Origin: Alphaproteobacteria bacterium
GTDB taxonomy: Bacteria; Pseudomonadota; Alphaproteobacteria; Rickettsiales; UBA998
DNA: 58,615 nucleotides
Assembly: GCA_004292675.1 (NCBI GenBank)
Contig: RDXO01000022.1
Location: forward strand, 1 to 58,615
Reading direction: 5' to 3'
Below, piece by piece: positions 34,822 through 42,621 of this stretch; the stretch's first letter is position 1, and each line of letters starts with the position of its first letter. Under the pieces are notes generated by a model that saw only the letters and a list, made by a program, of their open reading frames with translations, was not told where the DNA came from and searched no databases. The position numbers were made by a program, and so were the translations under genes.

Positions 34822-35541
34822 TCACACAAAATGCGCGCTCGCCTGCCGCATCAAACGTGCGCGTCGGTTGACATTACGTACCATTTGCACCATAAGAATA
34901 TAGATCAATAACGCATTACAACTATGCCATAGAAAATGCGTTCCCATAGGGAACATGTCGCATAATGCCGTATCTACGGATCGGAAGAACAAGGATATAA
35001 CACCAATTAACGCAGCAACAAGAAAGGCTTGCGCGGTACGTCGGCGTTTAATGTTCAAATAAAAAGCAATCGCCACCAATGATGCCATGCTGGAAAAATA
35101 ACCAATAGAATCATTCATTGCTTGCGGAAATTGGTCAACCACTATATGCGTCCCTCCGCCAAAGGCAAGAAAACAGATCATGGTTTCAAAAATTGAACAT
35201 TTGACAATGCGCCGCATCGCACTGAGGAAAAACATCACAATGAATGATACAATGGGAATCATATCAATCAACTCAGTGGTTGGCGTAGGATGGACATGAT
35301 AGAGGGTACTACCCACCCCAATCATAAAAATAAGGGCGTTCATCGCATATAAATCATAGATTTTATAGCCATGCAAATCTTCTTGAAAACGCCGCATATA
35401 GCGAAACACCATAATGGCAACGACAAAAAACAACAGACTACTTATCACATTTAATGGCTCTGCAAACCATGCGAGTGAATCGCGTTCACATAGTCCATAA
35501 TTATGCGTTAAACTTTCACCTACCATACTAGATGGTAACAT
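34822..35541 (-). CDS. Ceramidase-family (CREST) membrane protein
   Basis: 239 residues with about seven membrane helices. The pattern CERDSLAWFAEPLNVIS, then GVGSTLYHVHPTP...ELIDMIP, then GTHFLWHSCNALLIY, provides the conserved Ser, His and Asp and the late HxxxH-like His expected for the zinc site of alkaline ceramidase/CREST hydrolases. Bacterial members have no settled substrate; candidate roles are amide-lipid cleavage or lipid remodelling. It is monocistronic on the minus strand, convergent with the small Q-rich gene. Confidence 0.75.
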   Translation of the reverse strand: MLPSSMVGESLTHNYGLCERDSLAWFAEPLNVISSLLFFVVAIMVFRYMRRFQEDLHGYKIYDLYAMNALIFMIGVGSTLYHVHPTPTTELIDMIPIVSFIVMFFLSAMRRIVKCSIFETMICFLAFGGGTHIVVDQFPQAMNDSIGYFSSMASLVAIAFYLNIKRRRTAQAFLVAALIGVISLFFRSVDTALCDMFPMGTHFLWHSCNALLIYILMVQMVRNVNRRARLMRQASAHFV

Positions 35542-35610
35542 TAGGATCGTTAAATTATGGTTGAAAACCTAAGAGAATTATCGATATTTTTACAAAATCA
35601 TTACCAAAAG

Positions 35611-35638
35611 AAAAGCCCACCCGAGGGGGTGAGCTTTT
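35611..35638 (-). terminator. Rho-independent terminator of the 59-aa gene
   Basis: AAAAGC(C)CACCC pairs with GGGTG(A)GCTTTT around a four-base loop. On the minus strand the hairpin is followed by TTTTCTTTTGG. It begins 3 bases after the stop codon of the small gene 35642-35821. Confidence 0.8.
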
Positions 35639-35641
35639 CTG

Positions 35642-35821
35642 CTACGGTCTGTAGTTTGGATCTTCAGCCATTTTCATAGCTAAGTCCAAAAATTCGTCAA
35701 CCGCCTCCTGAATTGGAGGGAAGTACTCTGGGATATTTCCAGATGCTGCATCGCGAATTGCTTCGCGAGTTAAGTAAAAAGATGCACGAAAAATTCCCAT
35801 TGAAAATTTGATGAAATCCAT
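35642..35821 (-). CDS. Small hypothetical protein, 59 aa
   Basis: Translates as MDFIKFSMGIFRASFYLTRE ... ending AEDPNYRP. No family recognised. An amphipathic N-terminal helix is followed by an acidic helix (PIQEAVDEFLDLAMKMAED). GAGGTGAA lies about 13 bases before ATG 35821; a promoter (35908-35937), a leader hairpin (35868-35892) and an immediate terminator (35611-35638) surround it, which strongly supports a real gene despite its size. Could be a small regulator, an antitoxin-like protein or a phage-derived protein; not assignable. Confidence 0.7.
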   Translation of the reverse strand: MDFIKFSMGIFRASFYLTREAIRDAASGNIPEYFPPIQEAVDEFLDLAMKMAEDPNYRP

Positions 35822-35867
35822 AATAATGAGTATTCACCTCTGTTTTTATTAGAATCAGAGGGATGAA

Positions 35868-35892
35868 GCAATTTTCTTTGAGAAAAAATTGC
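35868..35892 (-). other. Leader hairpin of the 59-aa gene
   Basis: GCAATTTT (35868-35875) and AAAATTGC (35885-35892) form an 8-bp stem with a 9-nt loop in the untranslated leader, about 47 nt upstream of the start codon. The role is unknown. Confidence 0.45.
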
Positions 35893-35907
35893 AAAGTGAA
35901 CATGATC

Positions 35908-35937
35908 ATCATACACAAAAAGATAAACATTAGTCAA
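35908..35937 (-). promoter_or_regulatory. Sigma70-type promoter of the 59-aa gene
   Basis: On the minus strand TTGACT (35932-35937), 18-bp spacer, TATGAT (35908-35913). It gives a leader of about 80 nt. Confidence 0.6.
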
Positions 35938-35957
35938 GTTTTTTTTTGATGATTTTT

Positions 35958-36115
35958 CTTGCTACCCTTCACATCATGTAAGTATTTCACGCTATGCATT
36001 CGGTCTTATGCTCCCCCCACCCAATCATCTGCGGTTTTTCGGTGAAAAACCTTGATTCTTGGACTCCCCCGCAGGCGGGAGAGTAAATCATTACTATATC
36101 ACAAGGAGTAGTAAG
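35958..36115 (-). mobile_element. Family A MITE-like element, inverted copy with internal deletion
   Basis: The left end CTTGCTACCCTTCACATCATG is the reverse complement of the right end of the 37922-38158 copy; the right end is the degenerate inverse CCTTGTGATATAG form. The middle from one CCCCC hairpin to the GGTTTTTC hairpin is deleted. Flanks ATGATTTTT and GTTATTTTT agree at 7 of 9 positions, a possible aged 9-bp target duplication. Confidence 0.65.
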
Positions 36116-36201
36116 GTTATTTTTACCTTAAAATTCCCCCCTTCCTGCCCCATAGTTCTTCTTTTAGCGTAAAACCCATCACCTCAGATGGAGTTTTTCT
36201 C

Positions 36202-36738
36202 ATGCTTTCCTGCCATTATGATTATTTACAGCGTAGTTCGGGTGCAGTTGCCGAACGTATTTCTCTTGCCGAAGCAAAATTATTTCTTCGTGTGGATTAT
36301 AATGATGATGATCTCCTCATCAGTGAAATGATTGTCAGCGCACGCATCCACGCGGAACATTATATAGCTAGTGCCTTAGTGGAACAAGAATGGACAGTGC
36401 ATTATCCTGATTTTTCTGCCAAAGAAATCGTGCTTCCTATGTCCCCAGCACTCAGCATCACCGCGATCATCTCTTATGATAGCTCCTATGCGCCAACGGT
36501 CATTGCATCGCCCAACTATCAATTAGTGCTACCAGATAAACTTATCTTCATCAACACCATCAACGCGCATATGCTCAAAATAGTGTATCGCACAAGCCCC
36601 AAAGCGCATAATGAAATGGCATTAAAGCACGCCATGCTGCATCATATTGCCTTATCTTATGAGATGCGATCTTCTTCCGCGCCCCTGCCCGCCCAATCGC
36701 GTGACATCTATGCAAGCTATAAAAAGGTGCGCGTATGA
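36202..36738 (+). CDS. Head-tail connector (gp6-like), GTA g6 equivalent
   Basis: 178 residues; ISLAEAKLFLRVDYNDDDLL followed by ISEMIVSARIHAEHYIASAL is the start of phage gp6-like/YqbG connector proteins. It opens a four-gene set in the order connector, stopper, tail terminator, major tail protein, the same order as genes g6-g9 of alphaproteobacterial gene transfer agents. GGAG precedes ATG 36202. It overlaps the next gene by 4 bases. Confidence 0.8.
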   Translation: MLSCHYDYLQRSSGAVAERISLAEAKLFLRVDYNDDDLLISEMIVSARIHAEHYIASALVEQEWTVHYPDFSAKEIVLPMSPALSITAIISYDSSYAPTVIASPNYQLVLPDKLIFINTINAHMLKIVYRTSPKAHNEMALKHAMLHHIALSYEMRSSSAPLPAQSRDIYASYKKVRV

Positions 36739-37055
36739 ACGATATTGGACGTTTATCACACCGTGTGCGCGTCGAACGCTTGGTAGAAACCGCCGATGGT
36801 GCAGGTGGATTTTCCCGCACATGGGTACTATACACAACCCTATGGGCAAAATTACGTCATATACGCGGTGAAGAATCACTCACAAGCGATGCTCTCACAG
36901 CCCGAATCCGCACCCAGATGATCTATCGCAGCACGCACCAGCTTGAACCCACCATGCGATGCATCATCAACACGATTCCTTATCACATTTTATGGATCAC
37001 CCCCCACACGGATGATCCGCATTATTCCCTCTGTTTGCTCGAACGCATTTCTTAA
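36735..37055 (+). CDS. Head closure / head-tail adaptor protein, GTA g7 equivalent
   Basis: 106 residues. IGRLSHRVRVERLVETADGA, then GGFSRTW and LWAKLRHIRGEE, is typical of the SPP1 gp16-like head-tail joining family (bases, quotes and beta-barrel of about 110 aa). ATGA overlap with g6 shows translational coupling. Confidence 0.82.
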   Translation: MNDIGRLSHRVRVERLVETADGAGGFSRTWVLYTTLWAKLRHIRGEESLTSDALTARIRTQMIYRSTHQLEPTMRCIINTIPYHILWITPHTDDPHYSLCLLERIS

Positions 37056-37070
37056 AATAAGGAGGCATCT

Positions 37071-37487
37071 ATGCCACTCACTACCCATATTGATATGACA
37101 CAAACTATGCTGCAACGTATCATCACCTTAGCACAGCAAGATACACCACTGATGGGCATGGTCAGTGGTATTTATGATTATGTACCGCAAGGAACGCTCT
37201 TGCCCTATGTGCGCTGTTCCTATGGTCGCTCTGCCACTGAACCTGCACGAACTGCCAGTATCGCACGTATGGAACTTCATGCGGATATTTGGACAGATTA
37301 TCACGGCATGGCGCACGCATGGAACATTGCCAAACGCCTTGAAACCGTCTGGTCACTCACCAACCTACGCGCCACGGCGGGGATGTATGTCGTCAGTTGG
37401 CAGATGCGTGATCATAAGGTGGAAATGAAGGCGGACGCACCTATTCGGTGTACACGCCTGCGTTTTGATGCCGTAACCAGCTTATAG
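37071..37487 (+). CDS. Tail completion/terminator protein (DUF3168), GTA g8 equivalent
   Basis: 138 residues. VSGIYDYVPQGTLLPYVRCS and ELHADIWTDYHGMAHAWNIA fit the DUF3168 tail terminator fold (gpV/gp17-like). AAGGAGGC lies before ATG 37071. It is third in the conserved order. Confidence 0.8.
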   Translation: MPLTTHIDMTQTMLQRIITLAQQDTPLMGMVSGIYDYVPQGTLLPYVRCSYGRSATEPARTASIARMELHADIWTDYHGMAHAWNIAKRLETVWSLTNLRATAGMYVVSWQMRDHKVEMKADAPIRCTRLRFDAVTSL

Positions 37488-37497
37488 GGGAAACGAT

Positions 37498-37920
37498 ATG
37501 ACGATTGCCCAAGGACAAGAACTGCAGATTCGTATCGGTGATACGCCTAATCCCCTCACATGCATCTATCATACGCTTGCACTCGTCACGGATAGCCGTA
37601 TGCTGTGCGAAGAACTACGCGAACATCGTAGCCTTAGTATAAGTGATGGCTTATGGGAACATCGCCCGTCCCCCGCAGGGCAACGTAGCGTGCGGCTATG
37701 GATTCGTGGCATCTATGACAACGCCACTGCCGAACATTGGTTGATGCATTACGCCCTCAATGGCGCATCCTTTCCGCTGGAACTACACTTTAGCACCACC
37801 CATAAAATGAACGGCATGGGAATCTGCACATCATGTGAGCGCACCAACGAACATAATGAACCTGAACGCTATGAAGCGCAACTTATCTTCGCTTCAACCG
37901 TGAGCTATATAGTCGTTTGA
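37498..37920 (+). CDS. Major tail protein (TP901-1-like), GTA g9 equivalent
   Basis: 140 residues; AQGQELQIRIGDTPNPLTCI, then SISDGLWEHRPSPAGQRSVR and a C-terminal RYEAQLIFAS match the phage major tail tube family found as GTA g9. The last codons (YIVV) and TGA stop come from a family B end (TATAGTCGTTTGAC), which is itself interrupted by a family A element, so the native terminus may be changed. No capsid, portal, terminase or later tail gene is in the window. Confidence 0.78.
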   Translation: MTIAQGQELQIRIGDTPNPLTCIYHTLALVTDSRMLCEELREHRSLSISDGLWEHRPSPAGQRSVRLWIRGIYDNATAEHWLMHYALNGASFPLELHFSTTHKMNGMGICTSCERTNEHNEPERYEAQLIFASTVSYIVV

Positions 37921-37921
37921 C

Positions 37922-38158
37922 CTCACCACACCTCATGAGATATGAATGGTTTACTCCCCCGCCTGCGGGGGAGTCCAAGAATCAAGGTTTTTCATTGAAA
38001 AACCGCAGATGATTGGGTGGGGGCAACAGAATGCACCCCCACGGTTCAGCATCGGATTTCTTTTGAGAAATCCTTGCTTCACTGGCTCCCCCGCAGGCGG
38101 GAGAGCATAAGACCGAATGCATAGCGTGAAATATTGACATCATGCGAAGGGTGGCAAG
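37922..38158 (+). mobile_element. Family A MITE-like element, complete long copy with 9-bp target duplication
   Basis: 237 bp; left end CTCACCACACCTCAT (37922-37936), right end ATGCGAAGGGTGGCAAG (38142-38158). It is flanked by perfect TCGTTTGAC copies (37913-37921 and 38159-38167). That target is the TATAGTCGTTTGAC arm of a family B repeat, so A inserted into B. It contains two CCCCCGC...GCGGGGG hairpins and two further hairpins; no coding capacity. Confidence 0.85.
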
Positions 38159-38267
38159 TCGTTTGACTGAAAAATAAAAACACTTGCGATACCAACAAAA
38201 ATTATGTACACACATTGGATACCCTTGTTTTAACAACGCCAATAACGATGTTAAACCCAATAATTTT

Positions 38268-38525
38268 ATGACACAGTCAACCCCAACGCCAGAACCGAGT
38301 GATGATGATGTGTTGCTGCCTCTATTTCTCATAGAGGAAGAATATCTTCTGGAAGAAGAACTTCCCCAACCCACCGTCGCCCTTGCGCCTGAAATCCTTG
38401 AATTTATTCAGACGACGCTCGCACAAGGGATTCATGCTGATCCTCCTGATCCAGCAGAAGATGGGGATGTTTTTCTATTCGGAACATTGCTTATGGACGA
38501 AGAGTCCGTAGATGATGTTGAATAA
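38268..38525 (+). CDS. Hypothetical small acidic protein, 85 aa
   Basis: MTQSTPTPEPSDDDVLLPL followed by Glu-rich hydrophobic turns (LIEEEYLLEEELPQP) and FIQTTLAQGIHADPP. Very acidic, no signal or membrane segment, no family recognised. It could be a short acidic DNA-mimic-like or chaperone-type protein, or a spurious frame; no clear ribosome site is visible. Confidence 0.35.
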   Translation: MTQSTPTPEPSDDDVLLPLFLIEEEYLLEEELPQPTVALAPEILEFIQTTLAQGIHADPPDPAEDGDVFLFGTLLMDEESVDDVE

Positions 38526-38532
38526 CTGAGCA

Positions 38533-38685
38533 TGATGCACTATAGTGCTTCCATTATATAATTACCGATTGATCGGCAATTATATAATGGTAAAAGCACT
38601 ATAAATCATATACTTATAGTCGTTCTTTGACATAAAATTAAGTATTTTTTTTGTCAAACGACTATATATAATCTATAGTGCATCA
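38533..38685 (-). repeat. Family B twin-hairpin repeat, complete inverted copy inside an outer inverted repeat
   Basis: The second palindrome (38541-38603, TATAGTGCTTCCATTATATA ... GCACTATA), the 11-bp spacer AATCATATACT and the first palindrome (38615-38666, TATAGTCGTTCTTTGAC ... CGACTATA) are complete. An additional outer inverted pair, TGATGCACTATAG (38533-38545) and CTATAGTGCATCA (38673-38685), encloses both. It lies between convergent genes. Confidence 0.8.
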
Positions 38686-38689
38686 GTTG

Positions 38690-40348
38690 CTATCCTTTAG
38701 GGCGCATGATGTGTGTTTTTCCATGCGCGGTTTTTTCCCAAAGATAGGGCGCAGTCACGACATGCCAAAGCGCACGCACCCCTGCATATGAATGCAACAA
38801 AAAATAACACGGATAGAAGATAAGAATACCTAAAGACACATGACAACCATGCACATGCCTCATGCTCCACACTGACCACCATTGCATCATACATCCCGCC
38901 ACCAAAACCGTTGTAGCATAGGCTTCTGCACGGGGTGTCAATGGCACATCATACCCCCAATAGATGATAGCCCCCAAACACCACATCAACGGTGCAATGG
39001 CATAAATGATAGAAGATAAACCAATCACATAATGAATACCCAACAACCCAAACCACCCCATCGCTCGATAACGATCACGCGTGCGACGTTGCAATACACG
39101 CCATGTTTGTATATATCCTTTGATCCAACGGGTGCGTTGTTTCATCCAAGCCCATAGCGAAATGGGTGCTTCTTCTAACGTTAGCCCATGCATGGGTAAA
39201 ATCCGCACCCCCATGGATGCCAAGCGAATTCCTAAATCCGCATCTTCCGTGACGTTAAAGGCATCCCATCCGCCCACGTGGCGCAAAAGCTCCACCCGTA
39301 TATGATTGCTCGTTCCGCCCAAAGGGATGGGTATCGCCAAGGCGGATAAAGCGGGTAGCAACACCTGAAATAACATGGCATATTCCACATGAAAGAAACG
39401 CGTCAACCAATGTTCATTCCAATTATACCAATTCAAACATGCCTGCAAACAACCAATGGTCGGATCATGTCGAAATAATGCCGCTGCGTGCCGTAATTGC
39501 ATGGCATTGGGTGCATCTTCCGCATCATAAATAGTGACAAACTCACCTCTGAGGCACGGCAAGGCATAATTACACGCTTTTGGCTTTGTATAGGGGGCAA
39601 CATCTGGCACAATCAGCACCCGAAACCGCGCATCATAAGGAACACGCCCTACCGCCTCTATCGTTGCGCGATCATGCACCTCCAAAATCAGCCAAATCTC
39701 TAATTTCTCATGCGGATAATCCAACATACTTAGGCTTGCAATAATTTCAGAAACAGAATCCGCCTCATCCACCATCGGCACTAATACGGAATAGATTGGC
39801 AAAGCATCATCGTCAATGGAGGGAGCTTGATGCGTTTTATCAAAGACTGCGTGGCGCACGCGATGCCCAACCAGCATCAACATGACCTTGAACATTATCA
39901 TGCTCATAAACACCATGCTGATCGTGGAAACCACCCACGAAAAAACCAGCGATGGCTCGCCATAGTGGTGTACCAGCATCACAGACGCAATCGCTATCAC
40001 CATCCATACGCCTATGTTCCACCGCCCATGCCACGCTCTTTGACCATAGAGGGCATAATGCGGATAACGGCGCGCTAACCCATAAATCGCATCATGCATC
40101 CACAAAGCTGAGGCATGGCATTGTATGACCTCACGAAAATGAACTTCGCTTATCTGAATAAAATGTACCTGTTCATTGGGAAACCACGCAAGAACCTCAT
40201 CATTAATCGCATTTTCATCAACAATAGCAATCCATATCCCTTGTGCATCGCGTACCAAAGGAACAGCACGTTGCTGCAAATAATCGCTATAGCGCGCTTT
40301 ATCCCACAATGAAGGGTCTGACGGATAAGAAATAATATCCTGCATCAT
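38690..40348 (-). CDS. Family 2 glycosyltransferase, processive type
   Basis: 552 residues. An N-terminal domain of about 95 residues (MshEN/GspE-N-like: QQRAVPLVRDAQGIWIAIVD) precedes membrane helices, a cytoplasmic GT-A domain and further C-terminal helices. Catalytic elements of GT2 synthases are visible: KPKACNYAL, YDAEDAPNA (DxD), NVTEDADLGIRL (base Asp) and KQRTRWIKGYIQTW (Q/R-x-x-R-W). It should make an envelope or exported polysaccharide; the product is unknown. It lies 17 bp downstream of an outer-membrane protein gene, in the same direction. Confidence 0.87.
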   Translation of the reverse strand: MMQDIISYPSDPSLWDKARYSDYLQQRAVPLVRDAQGIWIAIVDENAINDEVLAWFPNEQVHFIQISEVHFREVIQCHASALWMHDAIYGLARRYPHYALYGQRAWHGRWNIGVWMVIAIASVMLVHHYGEPSLVFSWVVSTISMVFMSMIMFKVMLMLVGHRVRHAVFDKTHQAPSIDDDALPIYSVLVPMVDEADSVSEIIASLSMLDYPHEKLEIWLILEVHDRATIEAVGRVPYDARFRVLIVPDVAPYTKPKACNYALPCLRGEFVTIYDAEDAPNAMQLRHAAALFRHDPTIGCLQACLNWYNWNEHWLTRFFHVEYAMLFQVLLPALSALAIPIPLGGTSNHIRVELLRHVGGWDAFNVTEDADLGIRLASMGVRILPMHGLTLEEAPISLWAWMKQRTRWIKGYIQTWRVLQRRTRDRYRAMGWFGLLGIHYVIGLSSIIYAIAPLMWCLGAIIYWGYDVPLTPRAEAYATTVLVAGCMMQWWSVWSMRHVHGCHVSLGILIFYPCYFLLHSYAGVRALWHVVTAPYLWEKTAHGKTHIMRPKG

Positions 40349-40365
40349 CCGCTCTTAGAACCTGT

Positions 40366-41238
40366 TTAGAAGATTAACCATACACTTACCAAAGCACCGC
40401 CACCGCCCCCCGTATTCATCCCATCAATATGGGCAAAGCCCCCTATTTGCACCGCAACATCGTGCAACCATTGATAACGAATTGTTCCTTGCATTTTCGT
40501 TAACTCATAATCATTTTGCCCTGTAATTGTCATAATATTGCGATCAATAGCCCCAGATGCCCCCGTATAGTGTATTTCAGGCAACAGCATCCAGTCGTCA
40601 TTCAACTTCAATCCCGCCACAACATGCAGCATATACTGATCCAATAATTGCCCCGTGCGATGACGATAGGCTGCACTCATATCAAAAAAATGCCCTGTTG
40701 TTTCCATCAACGTAAAATTATGCCCCACAGAAGCTGCCATCTGTACGCTAAAATTATCCGTGACTAAATCATCAGGCGGATCATCAAAAAAATAGGAGGG
40801 AATCCCGATGCGTGGCTGCAACGCAACCGCCCATTCATCATCGCGCCATAATTGTATGGTTGCGAAATATTCAGCCTGCGTGATACCACTAAACTCAACA
40901 ATACGTAGACGATCCTCGGGAGTGCGTGCAAAAACATCACGCTGCACATCACGTTGCCGTGAAAATGCTAATTCTTTTCCCAATGTCACACCATCGCGCC
41001 AACCATATTCATGATAGAGCTGCCATTCATCCTTGCTGAATCGTCCATTTTTAGGTTGCTTTTGTCGATCCACATCAAAAAAAGATTGCGCCTGATAGAA
41101 TCGATAAGATGCAATAAGAAGATGTTCCCCTTTTGCCTGTGTCCAAGCGGCTGCACAAACGGGCTTTGGTTTGCTTGCGACACACAAAAACGCAAACGCA
41201 ACAAGATATAGTCGCATATGATAAGCCATAAAACGCAC
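40366..41238 (-). CDS. Probable outer-membrane beta-barrel protein
   Basis: 290 residues. A signal peptide ends near KPVCAAAWTQ. The rest is alternating strands with turns (IQLWRDDEWAVALQPRIGIP, MLHVVAGLKLNDDWMLLPEI), and the final residue is Phe (SVWLIF), the usual barrel-assembly signal. No specific family is recognised. It lies 40 bp after atpF and 17 bp before the glycosyltransferase gene, so it may help export that enzyme's product. The nearby in-frame ATG codons leave the exact start uncertain by a few residues. Confidence 0.65.
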   Translation of the reverse strand: MRFMAYHMRLYLVAFAFLCVASKPKPVCAAAWTQAKGEHLLIASYRFYQAQSFFDVDRQKQPKNGRFSKDEWQLYHEYGWRDGVTLGKELAFSRQRDVQRDVFARTPEDRLRIVEFSGITQAEYFATIQLWRDDEWAVALQPRIGIPSYFFDDPPDDLVTDNFSVQMAASVGHNFTLMETTGHFFDMSAAYRHRTGQLLDQYMLHVVAGLKLNDDWMLLPEIHYTGASGAIDRNIMTITGQNDYELTKMQGTIRYQWLHDVAVQIGGFAHIDGMNTGGGGGALVSVWLIF

Positions 41239-41278
41239 AGATATTAATGGCTAGATTGAAAAAGAGTTTATAATATTA

Positions 41279-41761
41279 TTAATGCGCTACGTGCGAAGCA
41301 TCAGATAGCATAGTTCTTAGCAAATGATTATGAGCTTCTTGCGTCAGTGTCGATTGAATCACATGCTGAGTCACACGTACCGAACGTTCAATCGCCTGCA
41401 TCTTCATTTCTTGAATGATCTGTTCTTCCATGAGAGCAATCTGCTGATGCGCGACAGCAATGCGTGCCGCAACCGCATCTTTAAGTTGCTTTTCAGCATT
41501 TTGTTTGAGCAACACTACATTACGTTCTGCTTGCTCTAACATCTGTTGTGCTTCATGCTCTACTTCTCGGCATTTACGTTCATATTCACTCATCATATGT
41601 TGCGCTTCTTCACGAAGGCGCATAGCGTCTTTCAGCTCTTTATCAATGCGCGCACTACGTGCATCAAGGTTTTTATTTAAGAAGGCTATAAAAGGACGAA
41701 GTCCCAAAAACAACATGGTTGCAAATGCCACCGCAACAATCATACTTTCATCAACAACCAT
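41279..41761 (-). CDS. atpF: ATP synthase F0 subunit b
   Basis: 160 residues: one N-terminal membrane helix (ESMIVAVAFATMLFLGLRPF) and a long charged coiled coil that joins F0 to F1 as the peripheral stalk. Last F0 gene of the cluster; 2 bp after b'. The F1 genes are not in the window, as is usual for the separate F0 operon of Alphaproteobacteria. Confidence 0.92.
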   Translation of the reverse strand: MVVDESMIVAVAFATMLFLGLRPFIAFLNKNLDARSARIDKELKDAMRLREEAQHMMSEYERKCREVEHEAQQMLEQAERNVVLLKQNAEKQLKDAVAARIAVAHQQIALMEEQIIQEMKMQAIERSVRVTQHVIQSTLTQEAHNHLLRTMLSDASHVAH

Positions 41762-41763
41762 AT

Positions 41764-42342
41764 CTATCTCTCCAACGCGGTGAATGCACTACGAACTTTA
41801 TCCATATCCGATGTGATATTCGTCAGTTCTTTAATAAGTATCTGAGTCACAGATTCACTTACCACGCTTAATTGTTGCTGAATGGATGCACGTTTTTCCT
41901 CCATCACACGATGTGATTGCTCCATCATCTGCGCCACTTGCGCATCTGCTTGATGCATCATGTCATCCAAACGCGCTTCTTGTTCTTTCACAGCGCGTTC
42001 CATCATAAGATTGGCTTGATGACGCGCATCCTTAGCCAAAGCCTCATAATGGATTTTAGATTTCTCGGCATCTTCTGCAAGTTCTTGAGCGCGTGCTAAA
42101 TCACGTTCCAAACGATCAAAGCGACGCTCCATCACATCGTGAATACGCGGGAGAATGCTGCGCGCTACAAGCAGATACAGCATCCCAAACGTCACAAGAA
42201 GCCAAAAAACTTGCGATGAATAGGTAGAAAAGTCAAGTTGTGGCATACCTGCTTTTTCCTGAGAAGCACCTACATGCGCTCCACTGGTGGATGCATGAGA
42301 TGCATCCAGTTCTGCAACAGTGATTGATTGTACGTCACTCAT
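41764..42342 (-). CDS. atpG: ATP synthase F0 subunit b'
   Basis: 192 residues: a polar Ser/His-rich N-terminal tail, membrane helix (VFWLLVTFGMLYLLVARSIL), and long coiled coil. PQLDFSTYSSQVFWL is the typical b' start. It pairs with b in a heterodimeric stalk, found in phototrophs and Alphaproteobacteria. Confidence 0.92.
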   Translation of the reverse strand: MSDVQSITVAELDASHASTSGAHVGASQEKAGMPQLDFSTYSSQVFWLLVTFGMLYLLVARSILPRIHDVMERRFDRLERDLARAQELAEDAEKSKIHYEALAKDARHQANLMMERAVKEQEARLDDMMHQADAQVAQMMEQSHRVMEEKRASIQQQLSVVSESVTQILIKELTNITSDMDKVRSAFTALER

Positions 42343-42365
42343 GATTTTCTACCTACCCAATCACA

Positions 42366-42587
42366 TCACCCGATTATCATGATGCCAATCACAAAAGAAA
42401 GAATCCCCATAAGTTCGGCAAACACTGCTCCCATAACGGCAAGACCTTTCATTTTCGGCTCTGCTGCAGGGTTACGCGCAATACCATTCATGAGGGCAGA
42501 AAAAATCATACCTACACCAAGGGCAGCACCCAACATACCAAATGCAGCAATACCCGCTCCAATAAATTTCAATGATTCCATTTCCAT
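42366..42587 (-). CDS. atpE: ATP synthase F0 subunit c
   Basis: 73 residues forming a helical hairpin: GAGIAAFGMLGAALGVG, loop ARNPAAEPK, and second helix with the proton-carrying Glu in FAELMGILSF. No sodium-type ligand set is evident, so proton coupling is expected. Confidence 0.97.
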   Translation of the reverse strand: MEMESLKFIGAGIAAFGMLGAALGVGMIFSALMNGIARNPAAEPKMKGLAVMGAVFAELMGILSFVIGIMIIG

Positions 42588-42621
42588 ATACTACTCCAAA
42601 AAAAGAAAAAAGTTAACTTGT

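Noticed and set aside
33283..38158. Repeated GC-rich palindromes considered as a CRISPR array
   Set aside because: Copies are few, far apart, structured as mobile elements with terminal repeats and target duplications; there are no regular spacers and no cas genes.
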